From an uncultured Acetatifactor sp. (GTDB taxonomy: Bacteria > Bacillota > Clostridia > Lachnospirales > Lachnospiraceae): 64,000 nt of DNA. The stretch is taken from contig CAJUCT010000004.1 in the NCBI GenBank assembly GCA_910585015.1, forward strand, positions 1 to 64,000. Reading direction: 5' to 3'. The position numbers were made by a program, and so were the translations under genes. Below, piece after piece: positions 1 through 8,181 of this stretch. Below the pieces are notes generated by a model. That model saw only the letters and a program-made list of their open reading frames with translations. It ran no database searches and was not told the DNA's origin. Position 1 is the first letter of the stretch; each line of letters starts with the position of its first letter.

Positions 1-278
1 GCCCGCAGGCCGTTGACCTTATCCTGCTCTGTGATCCGCGCCGTCAGGAACAGGATAGGGCAGACGATATGATTCCGAATGACCTTGCACAGCTCCAGCC
101 CGTCCATCCCCGGCATATTGATGTCCAGCAGAATGAGATTTGGCTTTGTAGTCAGCTTCGCCAGGGCTTCATCGCTGCTGTTGGCTACGGAAACCGTATA
201 GCCGTGATCCTGCAAATGGGTGGAAAGCAATTCGGTCAGGATAGGTTCATCATCCACGATCAAAATTGTGTATGCCAT
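1..278 (-). CDS. OmpR-type response regulator, receiver domain (partial, cut by window edge)
   Basis: The first 92 codons of a response regulator run off the left edge. The protein begins MAYTILIVDDEP, with the acidic pair near residues 9-11, the phospho-acceptor Asp in LLDINMPGMDG near residue 51, and the conserved Thr in FLTAR. The ATG at 278 follows GGAGGTG by six bases. The effector domain lies outside the window. The receiver closely resembles those of the OmpR/PhoB group that control two-component target genes, and a sensor kinase would normally lie downstream, off the window. The PhoB/OmpR assignment is inferred from receiver similarity and from upstream direct repeats, not from a visible winged helix. 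Confidence 0.85.
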   Translation of the reverse strand, partial: MAYTILIVDDEPILTELLSTHLQDHGYTVSVANSSDEALAKLTTKPNLILLDINMPGMDGLELCKVIRNHIVCPILFLTARITEQDKVNGLR

Positions 279-617
279 GCGAACACCTCCAGTCTTTTTC
301 ATCATATAGGGAGAAAGTCAAAATTTGGTCAAATTTAATAGAGTTTCCTATTTCAAAACAAAATGACTGCCATACACACAAAATCAAACATGAAGCGTTT
401 TAATAAGACATATTATACTTCCTTTACTCGCATGACACAAGGATACAGATACTTTTCTTTTATCTTGGACATTTCTTGGATTATCGCCGGTATAGGAGCA
501 GGACATATCCTGAATATCACTGACAATACAAAAAAAACAGTTGCCCCTAATACTTGTTGTATTCTGCCGCGTCATCTGCTAAAATAATAATACATATTGA
601 AAGGGACATGGTTAAAA
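279..617. other. Intergenic region between divergent response regulator and cyclase genes
   Basis: This AT-rich 339-base stretch holds the 5' region of the leftward response regulator gene and the leader of the rightward cyclase gene. A TATACT hexamer at 414-419 could be a -10 box for the rightward genes, but no good -35 is seen 17 bases upstream. Short open frames here have no ribosome binding site or recognisable content, and I do not call them genes. Confidence 0.5.
317..333 (-). promoter_or_regulatory. Pair of TTTGAC direct repeats upstream of the response regulator
   Basis: On the minus strand TTTGAC occurs twice with an 11-base period (complement of 328-333 and 317-322). It lies about 40-55 bases upstream of the start at 278 and next to a TATATGAT -10-like stretch. 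Half sites 11 bases apart are the usual binding pattern of OmpR/PhoB-family regulators, so autoregulation is a reasonable inference. No binding data are available here. Confidence 0.4.
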
Positions 618-2435
618 ATGGCAAACAAACAGAAGATGCGGATTGCTCTGACAGCGCTCCTGATTGCTTTGGCGGCCGGATTGCTTGGATGGGCGCGGGT
701 AGGGTATTCCGTGGATGTTATGGTGTCGGATGCACTGTGCCAGCGGGCATCGGTTGCCAATAAAAATATATACATTATAGCAATTGACGACAAGACACTG
801 GAACAATATGGTTCGATAACGTCGTGGGGCAGGCAGCTTTCTGCCGATCTTGTACGGCTTTTAAATAAGGACGCGCAGACGAGGCCGGCGGTGATTGCTT
901 TTGATGTTATTTTCAGTGAGATGGGCGATACCGAAGGAGATGCGGCGTTTGCGGAGGCTTGCAGTGAGGCGGGAAACGTTGTAACGGCGATGTCCTATCG
1001 CTTTCGGGAACAGCCCGAGTATGATGAAAACGGCGAAATAACGATTAATCAATATCACGTAGACGGCATTGTGATGCCCTATGAGGCATTGCGGCAAGCC
1101 ACGAAACAAGGCTATGCCAACACATTGGTAGGCGCGGACGGTTATGTGCGGCGCGCGATGGCATACATGGATGATGAGGAGGGACAGCGCAATTACAGCC
1201 TTGCCTCGCAGACATATAAAACATATCAGGAGAGCCGGGGGGAGAGCGTAAAATGGCCGGCGCTGGATGACAATAACCAGTATCTCTTTACATATTCCGG
1301 AAAAACGGGCTGTTACAGCACGGTTTCCATGACAGACGTTATGGACGGAACAGTTAATCCGGCGATCTTTGCGGACGGCATTGTATTTGTGGGAGCCTAC
1401 GCGGCGGGCATGCAGGATTCCTACATGCCGGCAATCTCCCACGGGACACAGATGTACGGGGTGGAAATTCAGGCGAATATTGTTGAAGCGCTGTTAGAGG
1501 GAAAAACGCAGCAGCAGCTTCCGCCGTCAATATATGCAGGCATGGCGGCAGTTATGGCGGCGGCGTTTTATCTTGCGGTCAGACGGATGAAAATTATTCC
1601 GGCGACTGTTATGATGCTGGTATGTGTTGTGGCATTGGGACCGGTATTTGCCGTATTAATGTATGCCCGTGGGATAGTGACACCTGTAATTTTTCTCCCT
1701 GTTGTGTTTTTTGTGATTTATGCAGTGCATTTGATTTATGGGTATTTGCAGGAAACCATGCGGCGGCAAAGGGTCGTAAATGTGTTTAAACAATATGTTG
1801 CGCCGCAGGTTGTAGACAAAATCAGCAGGGATAAGGATTTTGAACTGGTACTGGGAGGCGAGAACCGCCATATTGCATGTTTGTTTGTGGATATCCGCGG
1901 CTTTACGACCATGTCGGAAAGCCTGAAACCGGAAGAGGTTGTGGAAATATTAAATGAATATTTAAGCTTGACAACTAATTCAATTTTCCAAAACGGCGGA
2001 ACGCTGGATAAGTTTGTGGGAGACGCTACGATGGCGGTGTTCAACGCGCCGTTTGATTTGGAGGACTATATCTATAAAGCGGTATGTACGGCGCGGGATA
2101 TGAAGGCGGGCGCAGACGCGATTGCCGAGAAATTTGAAAAGCGTTTTGGAAAAAGCGTGGGTTTTGGGATTGGCGTCAACTGCGGCAACGCGGTTGTGGG
2201 CAATATTGGCTGCGATTTCCGGATGGATTATACAGCGATTGGCGATACCGTCAACACGGCCGCCCGTTTGGAGAGCAACGCCAAACGAGGACAGATTTTA
2301 ATCAGCAAAGAGGTCTATGAGGCGGTGAAGGACCGGGTGGAGGTTACTCCGATAGGGGAAATCCCGCTTAAGGGCAAAACGCAGGGCGTGTTTGTATACC
2401 AGCTGGATGAGGTGAAACCTGTGAGACGCGTGTAG
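618..2435 (+). CDS. CHASE2-domain class III adenylate/guanylate cyclase
   Basis: Membrane-bound nucleotide cyclase of about 605 residues. It has an N-terminal transmembrane helix, then an extracytoplasmic CHASE2 sensor (IYIIAIDDKTLEQYG, AFDVIFSE) to about residue 290, then a block of three hydrophobic helices (about 300-380) and a C-terminal class III cyclase domain. The two metal-binding aspartates are visible in FVDIRGFT (near 424) and FVGDATMAVF (near 468), with transition-state Asn and Arg in GDTVNTAARLE. The Lys in TLDKFVGD and Thr in YTAIGD match the Lys/Thr adenine-recognition pair of class IIIb enzymes, so ATP is the likelier substrate. An in-frame TTG lies at 597; ATG 618 after AAAGGG is preferred. 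It is first in a co-directional cluster with HD-GYP and FecR genes. Class III cyclases are not common in Clostridia. Confidence 0.9.
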   Translation: MANKQKMRIALTALLIALAAGLLGWARVGYSVDVMVSDALCQRASVANKNIYIIAIDDKTLEQYGSITSWGRQLSADLVRLLNKDAQTRPAVIAFDVIFSEMGDTEGDAAFAEACSEAGNVVTAMSYRFREQPEYDENGEITINQYHVDGIVMPYEALRQATKQGYANTLVGADGYVRRAMAYMDDEEGQRNYSLASQTYKTYQESRGESVKWPALDDNNQYLFTYSGKTGCYSTVSMTDVMDGTVNPAIFADGIVFVGAYAAGMQDSYMPAISHGTQMYGVEIQANIVEALLEGKTQQQLPPSIYAGMAAVMAAAFYLAVRRMKIIPATVMMLVCVVALGPVFAVLMYARGIVTPVIFLPVVFFVIYAVHLIYGYLQETMRRQRVVNVFKQYVAPQVVDKISRDKDFELVLGGENRHIACLFVDIRGFTTMSESLKPEEVVEILNEYLSLTTNSIFQNGGTLDKFVGDATMAVFNAPFDLEDYIYKAVCTARDMKAGADAIAEKFEKRFGKSVGFGIGVNCGNAVVGNIGCDFRMDYTAIGDTVNTAARLESNAKRGQILISKEVYEAVKDRVEVTPIGEIPLKGKTQGVFVYQLDEVKPVRRV

Positions 2436-2480
2436 AGGAAAGCTAAGACTTCATGATTTGAGAGGAGTAAGTTTATAAAA

Positions 2481-3275
2481 ATGGGACAGTTATATATGAT
2501 TCCGGACAGAAATCGAATGGAGGAATCTTTGGAATTGGCAAAGGACTATCAAGCCGCCTTTGAGTACAATGATTTCTTCAATCCTGTGGTTTTAGATGAC
2601 AAAAAGATGATAGAAGATTTGATTGCGTTTTATTGTAAACAGCCCCATGACCGTACCAATGACACCATGCATGGCGCGTTTTTAGACGTTACTGTTCACA
2701 GTGAGGATTCGCTGATACGGAAAGCTTCCGAGCATCGGATCCGGCAGTCTATGGATATTGCGCAGGAGATGGGACTTCGCGGAGTGGTGTTTCACACAGG
2801 CAGGCTTTACGGGTTTCGGGACAAAAAGTACCTCGAGAACTGGCTTAAGGTCAATGAAGAATTTTTCCGTGAAATTTTGCGGAAGTATCCCAATCAGCAG
2901 ATTTATATGGAAAACATGTTCGACGAGGCGCCGGATGTTTTAGCGCGGCTTGCCAAGCGCCTGCAGGATGAACCTCGTTTTGGCGTCTGCCTTGACTACG
3001 CTCACGCGGCGATTACCGACATTTTGGAAGAAGAGTGGGTGGAGACATTGGCGCCCTATATTCTTCATATGCACATCAATGATAATGATAAAAGAAACGA
3101 TTTGCATCACGAGATAGGGACGGGGCAGATTGACTGGCGTACATTTGACCGCCAAATGCGTCAGTTCGGCGTGAAGGCAAGCGTCCTTATCGAAATGGGA
3201 GATCTGGGGCGGCAAAGATGTTCCATGGAGTATTTGGAAAGAAACAATTTGTATCCCTTTGCGGACAAGAATTAA
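2481..3275 (+). CDS. Sugar phosphate isomerase/epimerase-like TIM-barrel protein
   Basis: A 264-residue protein of the xylose isomerase-like/AP endonuclease 2 TIM-barrel superfamily. Barrel-strand motifs with likely metal ligands are visible: VVFHTGRLYG, IYMENMF, VCLDYAHA, LHMHINDND and VLIEMGD, giving the Glu/Asp/His/Glu set of this superfamily. Members isomerise sugars or inositols or cut abasic DNA; the substrate cannot be told from sequence. The gene starts at ATG 2481 after GAGAGGAG and lies 45 bases downstream of the cyclase gene and 26 bases upstream of the GAF-HD-GYP gene, so it is probably co-transcribed with them. Its role among signalling genes is unclear. Confidence 0.75.
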   Translation: MGQLYMIPDRNRMEESLELAKDYQAAFEYNDFFNPVVLDDKKMIEDLIAFYCKQPHDRTNDTMHGAFLDVTVHSEDSLIRKASEHRIRQSMDIAQEMGLRGVVFHTGRLYGFRDKKYLENWLKVNEEFFREILRKYPNQQIYMENMFDEAPDVLARLAKRLQDEPRFGVCLDYAHAAITDILEEEWVETLAPYILHMHINDNDKRNDLHHEIGTGQIDWRTFDRQMRQFGVKASVLIEMGDLGRQRCSMEYLERNNLYPFADKN

Positions 3276-3301
3276 AAATTGCTCGAAAGGCATGATTATT
3301 T

Positions 3302-4819
3302 ATGCAGACAATGACAGAGGAAAGAATAAAGCCGACAAATGCGGAATTAAAGAAAATACTGAATATCGGGATTAAACTGTCTACGGAAAAGAATCGCGAT
3401 CACCTGCTGGCTTTTATTTTGGAAAGCGGGATGGATATTACTCATTGCGACGCGAGTACGTTATATCTTTTTGAAGACGGCAAGCTGCACTTTAAGATTA
3501 TGAAGACATTATCCCAAAACATAAGCCGCGGAGAAGACGGTGAGCCGATTGACGATATGCCGCCTGTTCCGATGACGGATCGCAATGTATGCTCTTATGC
3601 CGCTCTTCATCGGGAAATCATCAACATTCCCGACGTATATGATGAAACACGTTTTGATTTTTCCGGGCCCCAAAAATATGATGCGCTGACAGGTTATCAT
3701 ACCCAGTCGCTGCTGGTTATTCCCATTGAAAATAATGAGGAGGAACTGATTGGTGTGCTGCAGCTTTTGAACGCGATGGATGAAGACGGAAAAGTTATTG
3801 CGTTTGATCCGGAGTATGAGATTATCATTCGCTCCCTGGGCGCCCAGGCCGCTATAGAAATGACCAATCTGAAATATGTGCAGGAAGTCAAGCGGCAGCT
3901 GTATTCTTTTGTGGAGGCAATGTCAACTGCGATTGACGAGCGAACGCCCTACAACGGTTCCCATACCAGAAAAGTCGCACAATACGCGGGAATGATCGCG
4001 GATTATATCAATAAGCAGCATCAATTGGGCAGGAGCGATGAATACTTTGATGAGGAACGTAAAGATAAGTTGGAGCTGGCGGCACTTTTACATGATATCG
4101 GGAAAATGGTTGTACCATTGTCAATCATGAATCGGGCAACGCGGCTGGACAGGGAACTCGGAACGGTAGAAACACGGTTTCGACTGCTGCAGGCTTATTA
4201 TACGATTGACTGTATGAAGGGCAGGATTGATGAGGAGGAATGCCGGCAGAAGATTGCGTATTTGAAGGAGAGCATGGAGTTTATCCGCAGGATAGACGGC
4301 AAAAGTTTTCTGGACGACGCGGATTATGACTGTGTACAGGAGCTTGCGAAACACAGCTATGTGGATGAGACAGGGGAGGCGCTTTCCTACCTTACGAAGC
4401 GGGAGCGGGATCGTCTCAGTATCCGAAAGGGGACTCTCACAGAGGAGGACCGCAGGCAGATGGAATATCATGTCGTAATGACAGAAAAAATACTGAGCAA
4501 GGTGTGGTTCCATAAGAGTTATGAGGATATCCCCAGATGGGCGGCGTCACATCATGAACTGCTGGACGGTTCCGGTTATCCCAGACACCTTAAGGGCGAT
4601 CAGTTGGAACTGGAAACCAGAATGATCACGGTGGCGGATGTGTATGATGCGCTTACGGCCAGGGATCGTCCTTATAAGAAGCCGGTTTCTCGGGAAAAGG
4701 CTCTAGACATTTTAAAGGAAATGGCAGATGAGGGAAAGCTGGATTGTTATTTGGTGGACTGTCTGGTAGCGGCGGTACGGGAAAGACAGGATGAGGGAAA
4801 GGAGCGCGATACAAAATGA
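3302..4819 (+). CDS. GAF-HD-GYP domain protein (putative cyclic dinucleotide phosphodiesterase)
   Basis: A 505-residue soluble protein. A GAF domain occupies about residues 25-185 (LLAFILESGMDI to QAAIEMTNLKYV) and is followed by an HD-GYP domain. The HD pair is at about 264-265 in LLHDIGKMVVP, the later metal His is in MEYHVVMTEKI, and the signature is ASHHELLDGSGYP near 415-425. An insertion of about 100 residues separates LSIMNRATRL from GTLTEEDRRQ, where ordinary HD-GYP domains have a short loop. HD-GYP proteins typically linearise cyclic di-GMP or cyclic GMP-AMP; GAF domains bind small ligands such as cyclic nucleotides. With a cyclase two genes upstream, control by cAMP through GAF is a possibility but is only inference. 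The stop overlaps the next start (ATGA). Confidence 0.88.
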   Translation: MQTMTEERIKPTNAELKKILNIGIKLSTEKNRDHLLAFILESGMDITHCDASTLYLFEDGKLHFKIMKTLSQNISRGEDGEPIDDMPPVPMTDRNVCSYAALHREIINIPDVYDETRFDFSGPQKYDALTGYHTQSLLVIPIENNEEELIGVLQLLNAMDEDGKVIAFDPEYEIIIRSLGAQAAIEMTNLKYVQEVKRQLYSFVEAMSTAIDERTPYNGSHTRKVAQYAGMIADYINKQHQLGRSDEYFDEERKDKLELAALLHDIGKMVVPLSIMNRATRLDRELGTVETRFRLLQAYYTIDCMKGRIDEEECRQKIAYLKESMEFIRRIDGKSFLDDADYDCVQELAKHSYVDETGEALSYLTKRERDRLSIRKGTLTEEDRRQMEYHVVMTEKILSKVWFHKSYEDIPRWAASHHELLDGSGYPRHLKGDQLELETRMITVADVYDALTARDRPYKKPVSREKALDILKEMADEGKLDCYLVDCLVAAVRERQDEGKERDTK

Positions 4820-6018
4820 CAAAAAAGGCAGGGGTTATTATTGGCGCGATTTTGGCGGCGGCAGCAGTCATTGGATTCGTGGCCTGCGTGTTTATTGCAG
4901 GAGGAAAAAGCGAAAACTATCGATCCATTATGGTATATCAGGTCAACGGCAGCGCGACGATTACGAGAGAGCGCGTAGGAGAAATGGAAGCCTATGAAAA
5001 TCTGATGCTCCAGTCGGGGGATATTGTAGCAGTGGCGCCAGGCAGCAGTATGCGTTTAAAGCTGGATGATGATAAGTATGTTTTGGCAGAGCAGGATACG
5101 CTGATGAGCATTGTGGCCGACGGAGACCATGAAAATGCAAGAACTTATATAGATTTGCAGAGGGGGTCTGTCACCAGTGAGATTCAGAATAAACTGACGG
5201 ACGGATCCACTTATGAGGTCAATACCCCCAATTCTATCATGGCGGTCCGCGGAACAATCTTCCGCGTGGGCGTGGAACTGGATGAGAACGGAAATTCGAA
5301 TACGAAGGTGACCGTCTTTAAGGGGGCGGTGAGCGCTAAAACGATAATGCCGGATGGAGCCGTTTCAGAGGAAGAGATTAGGGTAGAAGCAGGAAAAGAG
5401 TTGACGGTCCAAGGAACATCCACAACCTCCGAGTATGTGGGCGAACCGGCAGATATCGACTATGACAGTCTGCCGGATATCATAAAGGAATACATAGAAG
5501 AAATGCCCCAGAGCGGAACGGAGCAAGCGGAGACGGATGAGACAGAGCAACGGGAACCGGTTTGGCAAACTCCGTCGGTAAAATCGGAAGAGCCTTCATC
5601 TAATCCCTTGGAGGGAACAACCCCCCAAAGAGACTCATCGGAGTCAGAACAGCGTGATACACAAAAGACGGGGCAGCAGGAGATAAAGCAGCGGGAACCC
5701 CTGAGTGAACAGCATCAAGAAACCGGGCAGCATCAAGAAACCGGGCAGCAGAAAGCAGAACCACAGTCGCCGCCCCAGGATATCCCGCAGGCGGAGCCAT
5801 CCTCACCGCCGCAGGAAGACGAAGATGCAGGAGACACAAAACCGCAGTATTGCACAGTCACCTTCCAATACAAGGGATATACTTTCGGAACACAGAAAGT
5901 AAAGAAGGGAGAAACGGCGACGGAGCCGAAACTGATCCCAACAGAAAACGGTGCCTGGGATTATGACTTCTCGGAGAAGGTAGAAGAGAATCTGATAATT
6001 CGGTGGATAGAGAATTAA
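4816..6018 (+). CDS. FecR domain membrane protein with Gln/Glu-rich stalk and B-repeat-like C-terminus
   Basis: A 400-residue protein with an N-terminal membrane anchor (about residues 8-29, signal-anchor-like). A FecR domain spans about 35-205, with the classic TPNSIMAVRGTIFRVG signature. Next comes a low-complexity stalk of about 120 residues rich in Gln, Glu, Pro and Ser, including a tandem HQETGQ repeat. The C-terminus (about 343-400, CTVTFQYKGYTFGTQ to NLIIRWIEN) resembles Listeria-Bacteroides B-repeat modules of surface proteins. The start overlaps the preceding stop codon, which suggests translational coupling to the HD-GYP protein. FecR domains outside iron uptake often accompany CHASE2 cyclases; the extracytoplasmic FecR might interact with the CHASE2 sensor. 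That interaction is inference. Confidence 0.82.
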   Translation: MTKKAGVIIGAILAAAAVIGFVACVFIAGGKSENYRSIMVYQVNGSATITRERVGEMEAYENLMLQSGDIVAVAPGSSMRLKLDDDKYVLAEQDTLMSIVADGDHENARTYIDLQRGSVTSEIQNKLTDGSTYEVNTPNSIMAVRGTIFRVGVELDENGNSNTKVTVFKGAVSAKTIMPDGAVSEEEIRVEAGKELTVQGTSTTSEYVGEPADIDYDSLPDIIKEYIEEMPQSGTEQAETDETEQREPVWQTPSVKSEEPSSNPLEGTTPQRDSSESEQRDTQKTGQQEIKQREPLSEQHQETGQHQETGQQKAEPQSPPQDIPQAEPSSPPQEDEDAGDTKPQYCTVTFQYKGYTFGTQKVKKGETATEPKLIPTENGAWDYDFSEKVEENLIIRWIEN

Positions 6019-6037
6019 AAAGAGAGGAAGGGGAACT

Positions 6038-7489
6038 ATGCATAGGAAAGCAAAGAGACTATTGACATTGATATTAACACTTGCAATGGTTGCCGCGTGT
6101 GCGACTCCGGCATGGGCAAAGGAACAGTCGGTGGAGCAGCAGTCGGGAGGGGCTGCTTCCGTTTCGAGTTCGGACGCAGATAATTTGTATGATAGCCTGA
6201 CAGAAGAACAGAAACAGTTTCGTGTCTATGCGGGAACAGACATCTCTTCGGACCTGACATTTATGGACGACGGCATTGCGCCGGATTCCGCAAATCTGGA
6301 CGCTCAAGGAGGAAGTATTATAAAGACTCTTTTGGAAAGCAGAAAAGGGGATTTAAAATTCTACAAATTATCCGGATGGAATGTATGGAAGGTTGACAGC
6401 AACGGGAAGCCAGAGAGCATTTGGATGGCTTCAAAATCAACTCTATTGAGCAAGGCGGCGACGGAAAAAAATTTTAAACAGTCTGCTTATTTGGAGAATA
6501 GCCAAACCGCGGCGGTTATATGCCAAAAGCCCATACTGGAGCCTGTTTGGTCGTGTCTTGATTACACCATACCGGTATATGACATAAACGGAAATGATAC
6601 GGGCGCAACAATTACAATCAACGCTGAGAATTACGGCGATGGCTCACAGGTGGCATTTCCAAACGTGGGAGCGTATTCCTGGAAGCTGATATACAACGGT
6701 ACAGAGTGCCCCTTGCATAGCGAAAGTGAAATATGGACGAATGAAATCAACGGTATTAGGGCCATTGGAATACATTTTGATACATCTCAGGCGCGGGTTC
6801 AGGCGGTGGCCCCGCATACGGTCCTACAGCCAGGAAATGCGGAATTTATACAGCCTGACTGGCATGAGGGCCAGCCCAAGCCTGCTCCCATTGTAAGTTC
6901 CGCCACAAACGGGGAAAAGAATATCACATATTATTACAAAAAGGCGGAAGCCGACGACAGCGCTTATACTACGGCGGTACCCGATAAAGCGGGAAAATAC
7001 ACGGCAAAGGCAGTGTTTGCGGCAACAGAGTTCTATCAGGAGGTAATCAGAACTTCGGAATTTGAGATATTACCGTATGCTGTAGCGGATAAAACTGCTC
7101 CGGTTATCAGCGGTGTGGCCAACAGTGAGACTTATTATGGAGAGCATACAGTGACGGTAACGGATGAGAATTTGTGCACAGTTACGGTAAATGGTGAAGC
7201 GGCGGAAGTATCAAACAATCGTGCTGATATTACACTCATGCCGTCGGAAGATGAGTATATAATTATAGCAGAAGACTCAGCGGGTAATCGGACGGAGTAC
7301 ACGGTGAAAATATGGGAAACGTGGGTTCGGGACGGTATTACCAAGAATGGCATAAAGAATTTGAGGCGCGAAAGAATTTACAGGCTGGGCGGCGGAGAAT
7401 GGACGATTGACGGCGACAGCACAGTTTACAGCGGCGGTATAACCTTCTATATAAAGAATAGCGGGGAATACAATTTTACACACAAATAA
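6038..7489 (+). CDS. Secreted protein with bacterial Ig-like domain, function unknown
   Basis: A 483-residue exported protein. The N-terminus (MHRKAKRLLTLILTLAM, cleavage likely after PAWA) is a typical signal peptide. The middle is unassigned, and about residues 345-430 read like an Ig-like/cadherin-like domain (DKTAPVISGVANSETYYGE to AGNRTEYTVKI) of the kind found in cell-surface proteins. There is no LPXTG motif, C-terminal membrane helix or SLH repeat. It is 19 bases downstream of the fecR-like gene with GAGAGGAAGGGG as ribosome binding site, so it is probably the last gene of the cyclase cluster and a candidate surface effector or ligand of that system. The specific function is not recognised. 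Confidence 0.7.
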   Translation: MHRKAKRLLTLILTLAMVAACATPAWAKEQSVEQQSGGAASVSSSDADNLYDSLTEEQKQFRVYAGTDISSDLTFMDDGIAPDSANLDAQGGSIIKTLLESRKGDLKFYKLSGWNVWKVDSNGKPESIWMASKSTLLSKAATEKNFKQSAYLENSQTAAVICQKPILEPVWSCLDYTIPVYDINGNDTGATITINAENYGDGSQVAFPNVGAYSWKLIYNGTECPLHSESEIWTNEINGIRAIGIHFDTSQARVQAVAPHTVLQPGNAEFIQPDWHEGQPKPAPIVSSATNGEKNITYYYKKAEADDSAYTTAVPDKAGKYTAKAVFAATEFYQEVIRTSEFEILPYAVADKTAPVISGVANSETYYGEHTVTVTDENLCTVTVNGEAAEVSNNRADITLMPSEDEYIIIAEDSAGNRTEYTVKIWETWVRDGITKNGIKNLRRERIYRLGGGEWTIDGDSTVYSGGITFYIKNSGEYNFTHK

Positions 7490-7635
7490 GTAATCCATCA
7501 TCTGTAAAATTGACCACAACGTAACACGTAAAAAGAATTAAGGTTTGTTTAATGTACTCTTGGCGCTATTCATCACCATACTTGTGTGTTGTCCGGGAAT
7601 GTGCGGAACTCTAATATAGAAAGGAACAGTAAATA

Positions 7636-8001
7636 ATGGATGAATTACTGAAACAGAAGCTGATTGAGAACGGTGCGGACGTGGAGGGCACTCTGCACCG
7701 CTTCATGGGCAATGAGGCGCTTTTTGCAAAGTTCCTGCTGAAGTTTAAAGATGATAAGAACTATGCGGGGCTGGTGGAGAGCCTGGACCAGGGAAACTTT
7801 GAGGAGGCTTTCAAGTACGCGCACACCCTCAAGGGAGTGAGCGCCAACCTGGGGCTGGATCCGGTCTGCAAGCCGGTATCGGCCCTGACGGAACTTCTTC
7901 GGGGCAAGGCGGCATCCGAAGTGGACATGGAGCAGGTGGCGGCGCAGAGGACGGTGCTGGAAGAAGCCTATGGGCGCTTCATGGAACTAATTGGAAATTA
8001 A
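7636..8001 (+). CDS. Histidine phosphotransfer (HPt) domain protein
   Basis: A single-domain 121-residue HPt protein. The phospho-accepting His is in AFKYAHTLKGVSANLGL, matching the HTLKG motif of HPt domains; the rest is a predicted four-helix bundle. It would relay phosphate between a hybrid or soluble kinase and receiver domains. The nearby genes encode two REC-HD-GYP proteins, a PAS histidine kinase and a CheA system, any of which could be its partner. Start ATG 7636 follows AGAAAGGAA. The 146-base upstream gap has no convincing promoter. Confidence 0.85.
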   Translation: MDELLKQKLIENGADVEGTLHRFMGNEALFAKFLLKFKDDKNYAGLVESLDQGNFEEAFKYAHTLKGVSANLGLDPVCKPVSALTELLRGKAASEVDMEQVAAQRTVLEEAYGRFMELIGN

Positions 8002-8065
8002 GACTTTTCTTGACGGAAAAGCAGGTTTGGCTGCAAAGGATCCGCAAAGATGAAGGCACGAATTA

Positions 8066-8094
8066 TTGACATTCGCTGGTGGATATGTTAAGAT
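8066..8094 (+). promoter_or_regulatory. Sigma-A-type promoter upstream of REC-HD-GYP gene
   Basis: TTGACA (8066-8071), a 17-base spacer, then TAAGAT (8089-8094). Transcription would start near 8101, giving an RNA leader of about 80 bases before the start codon at 8182. Confidence 0.6.
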
Positions 8095-8181
8095 TGTTCG
8101 TGAGCCCGTCAGGCGGCGAGAGCGCTGCTTTACAGGAGGAAATCGCAGGAAAATTTCAGAATTCATGGGGATTAGAAGGTT

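Noticed and set aside
363..587. Short open frames on both strands between the response regulator and cyclase genes
   Set aside because: They lack ribosome binding sites and any recognisable or low-bias coding pattern, and they overlap each other on opposite strands in an AT-rich region.
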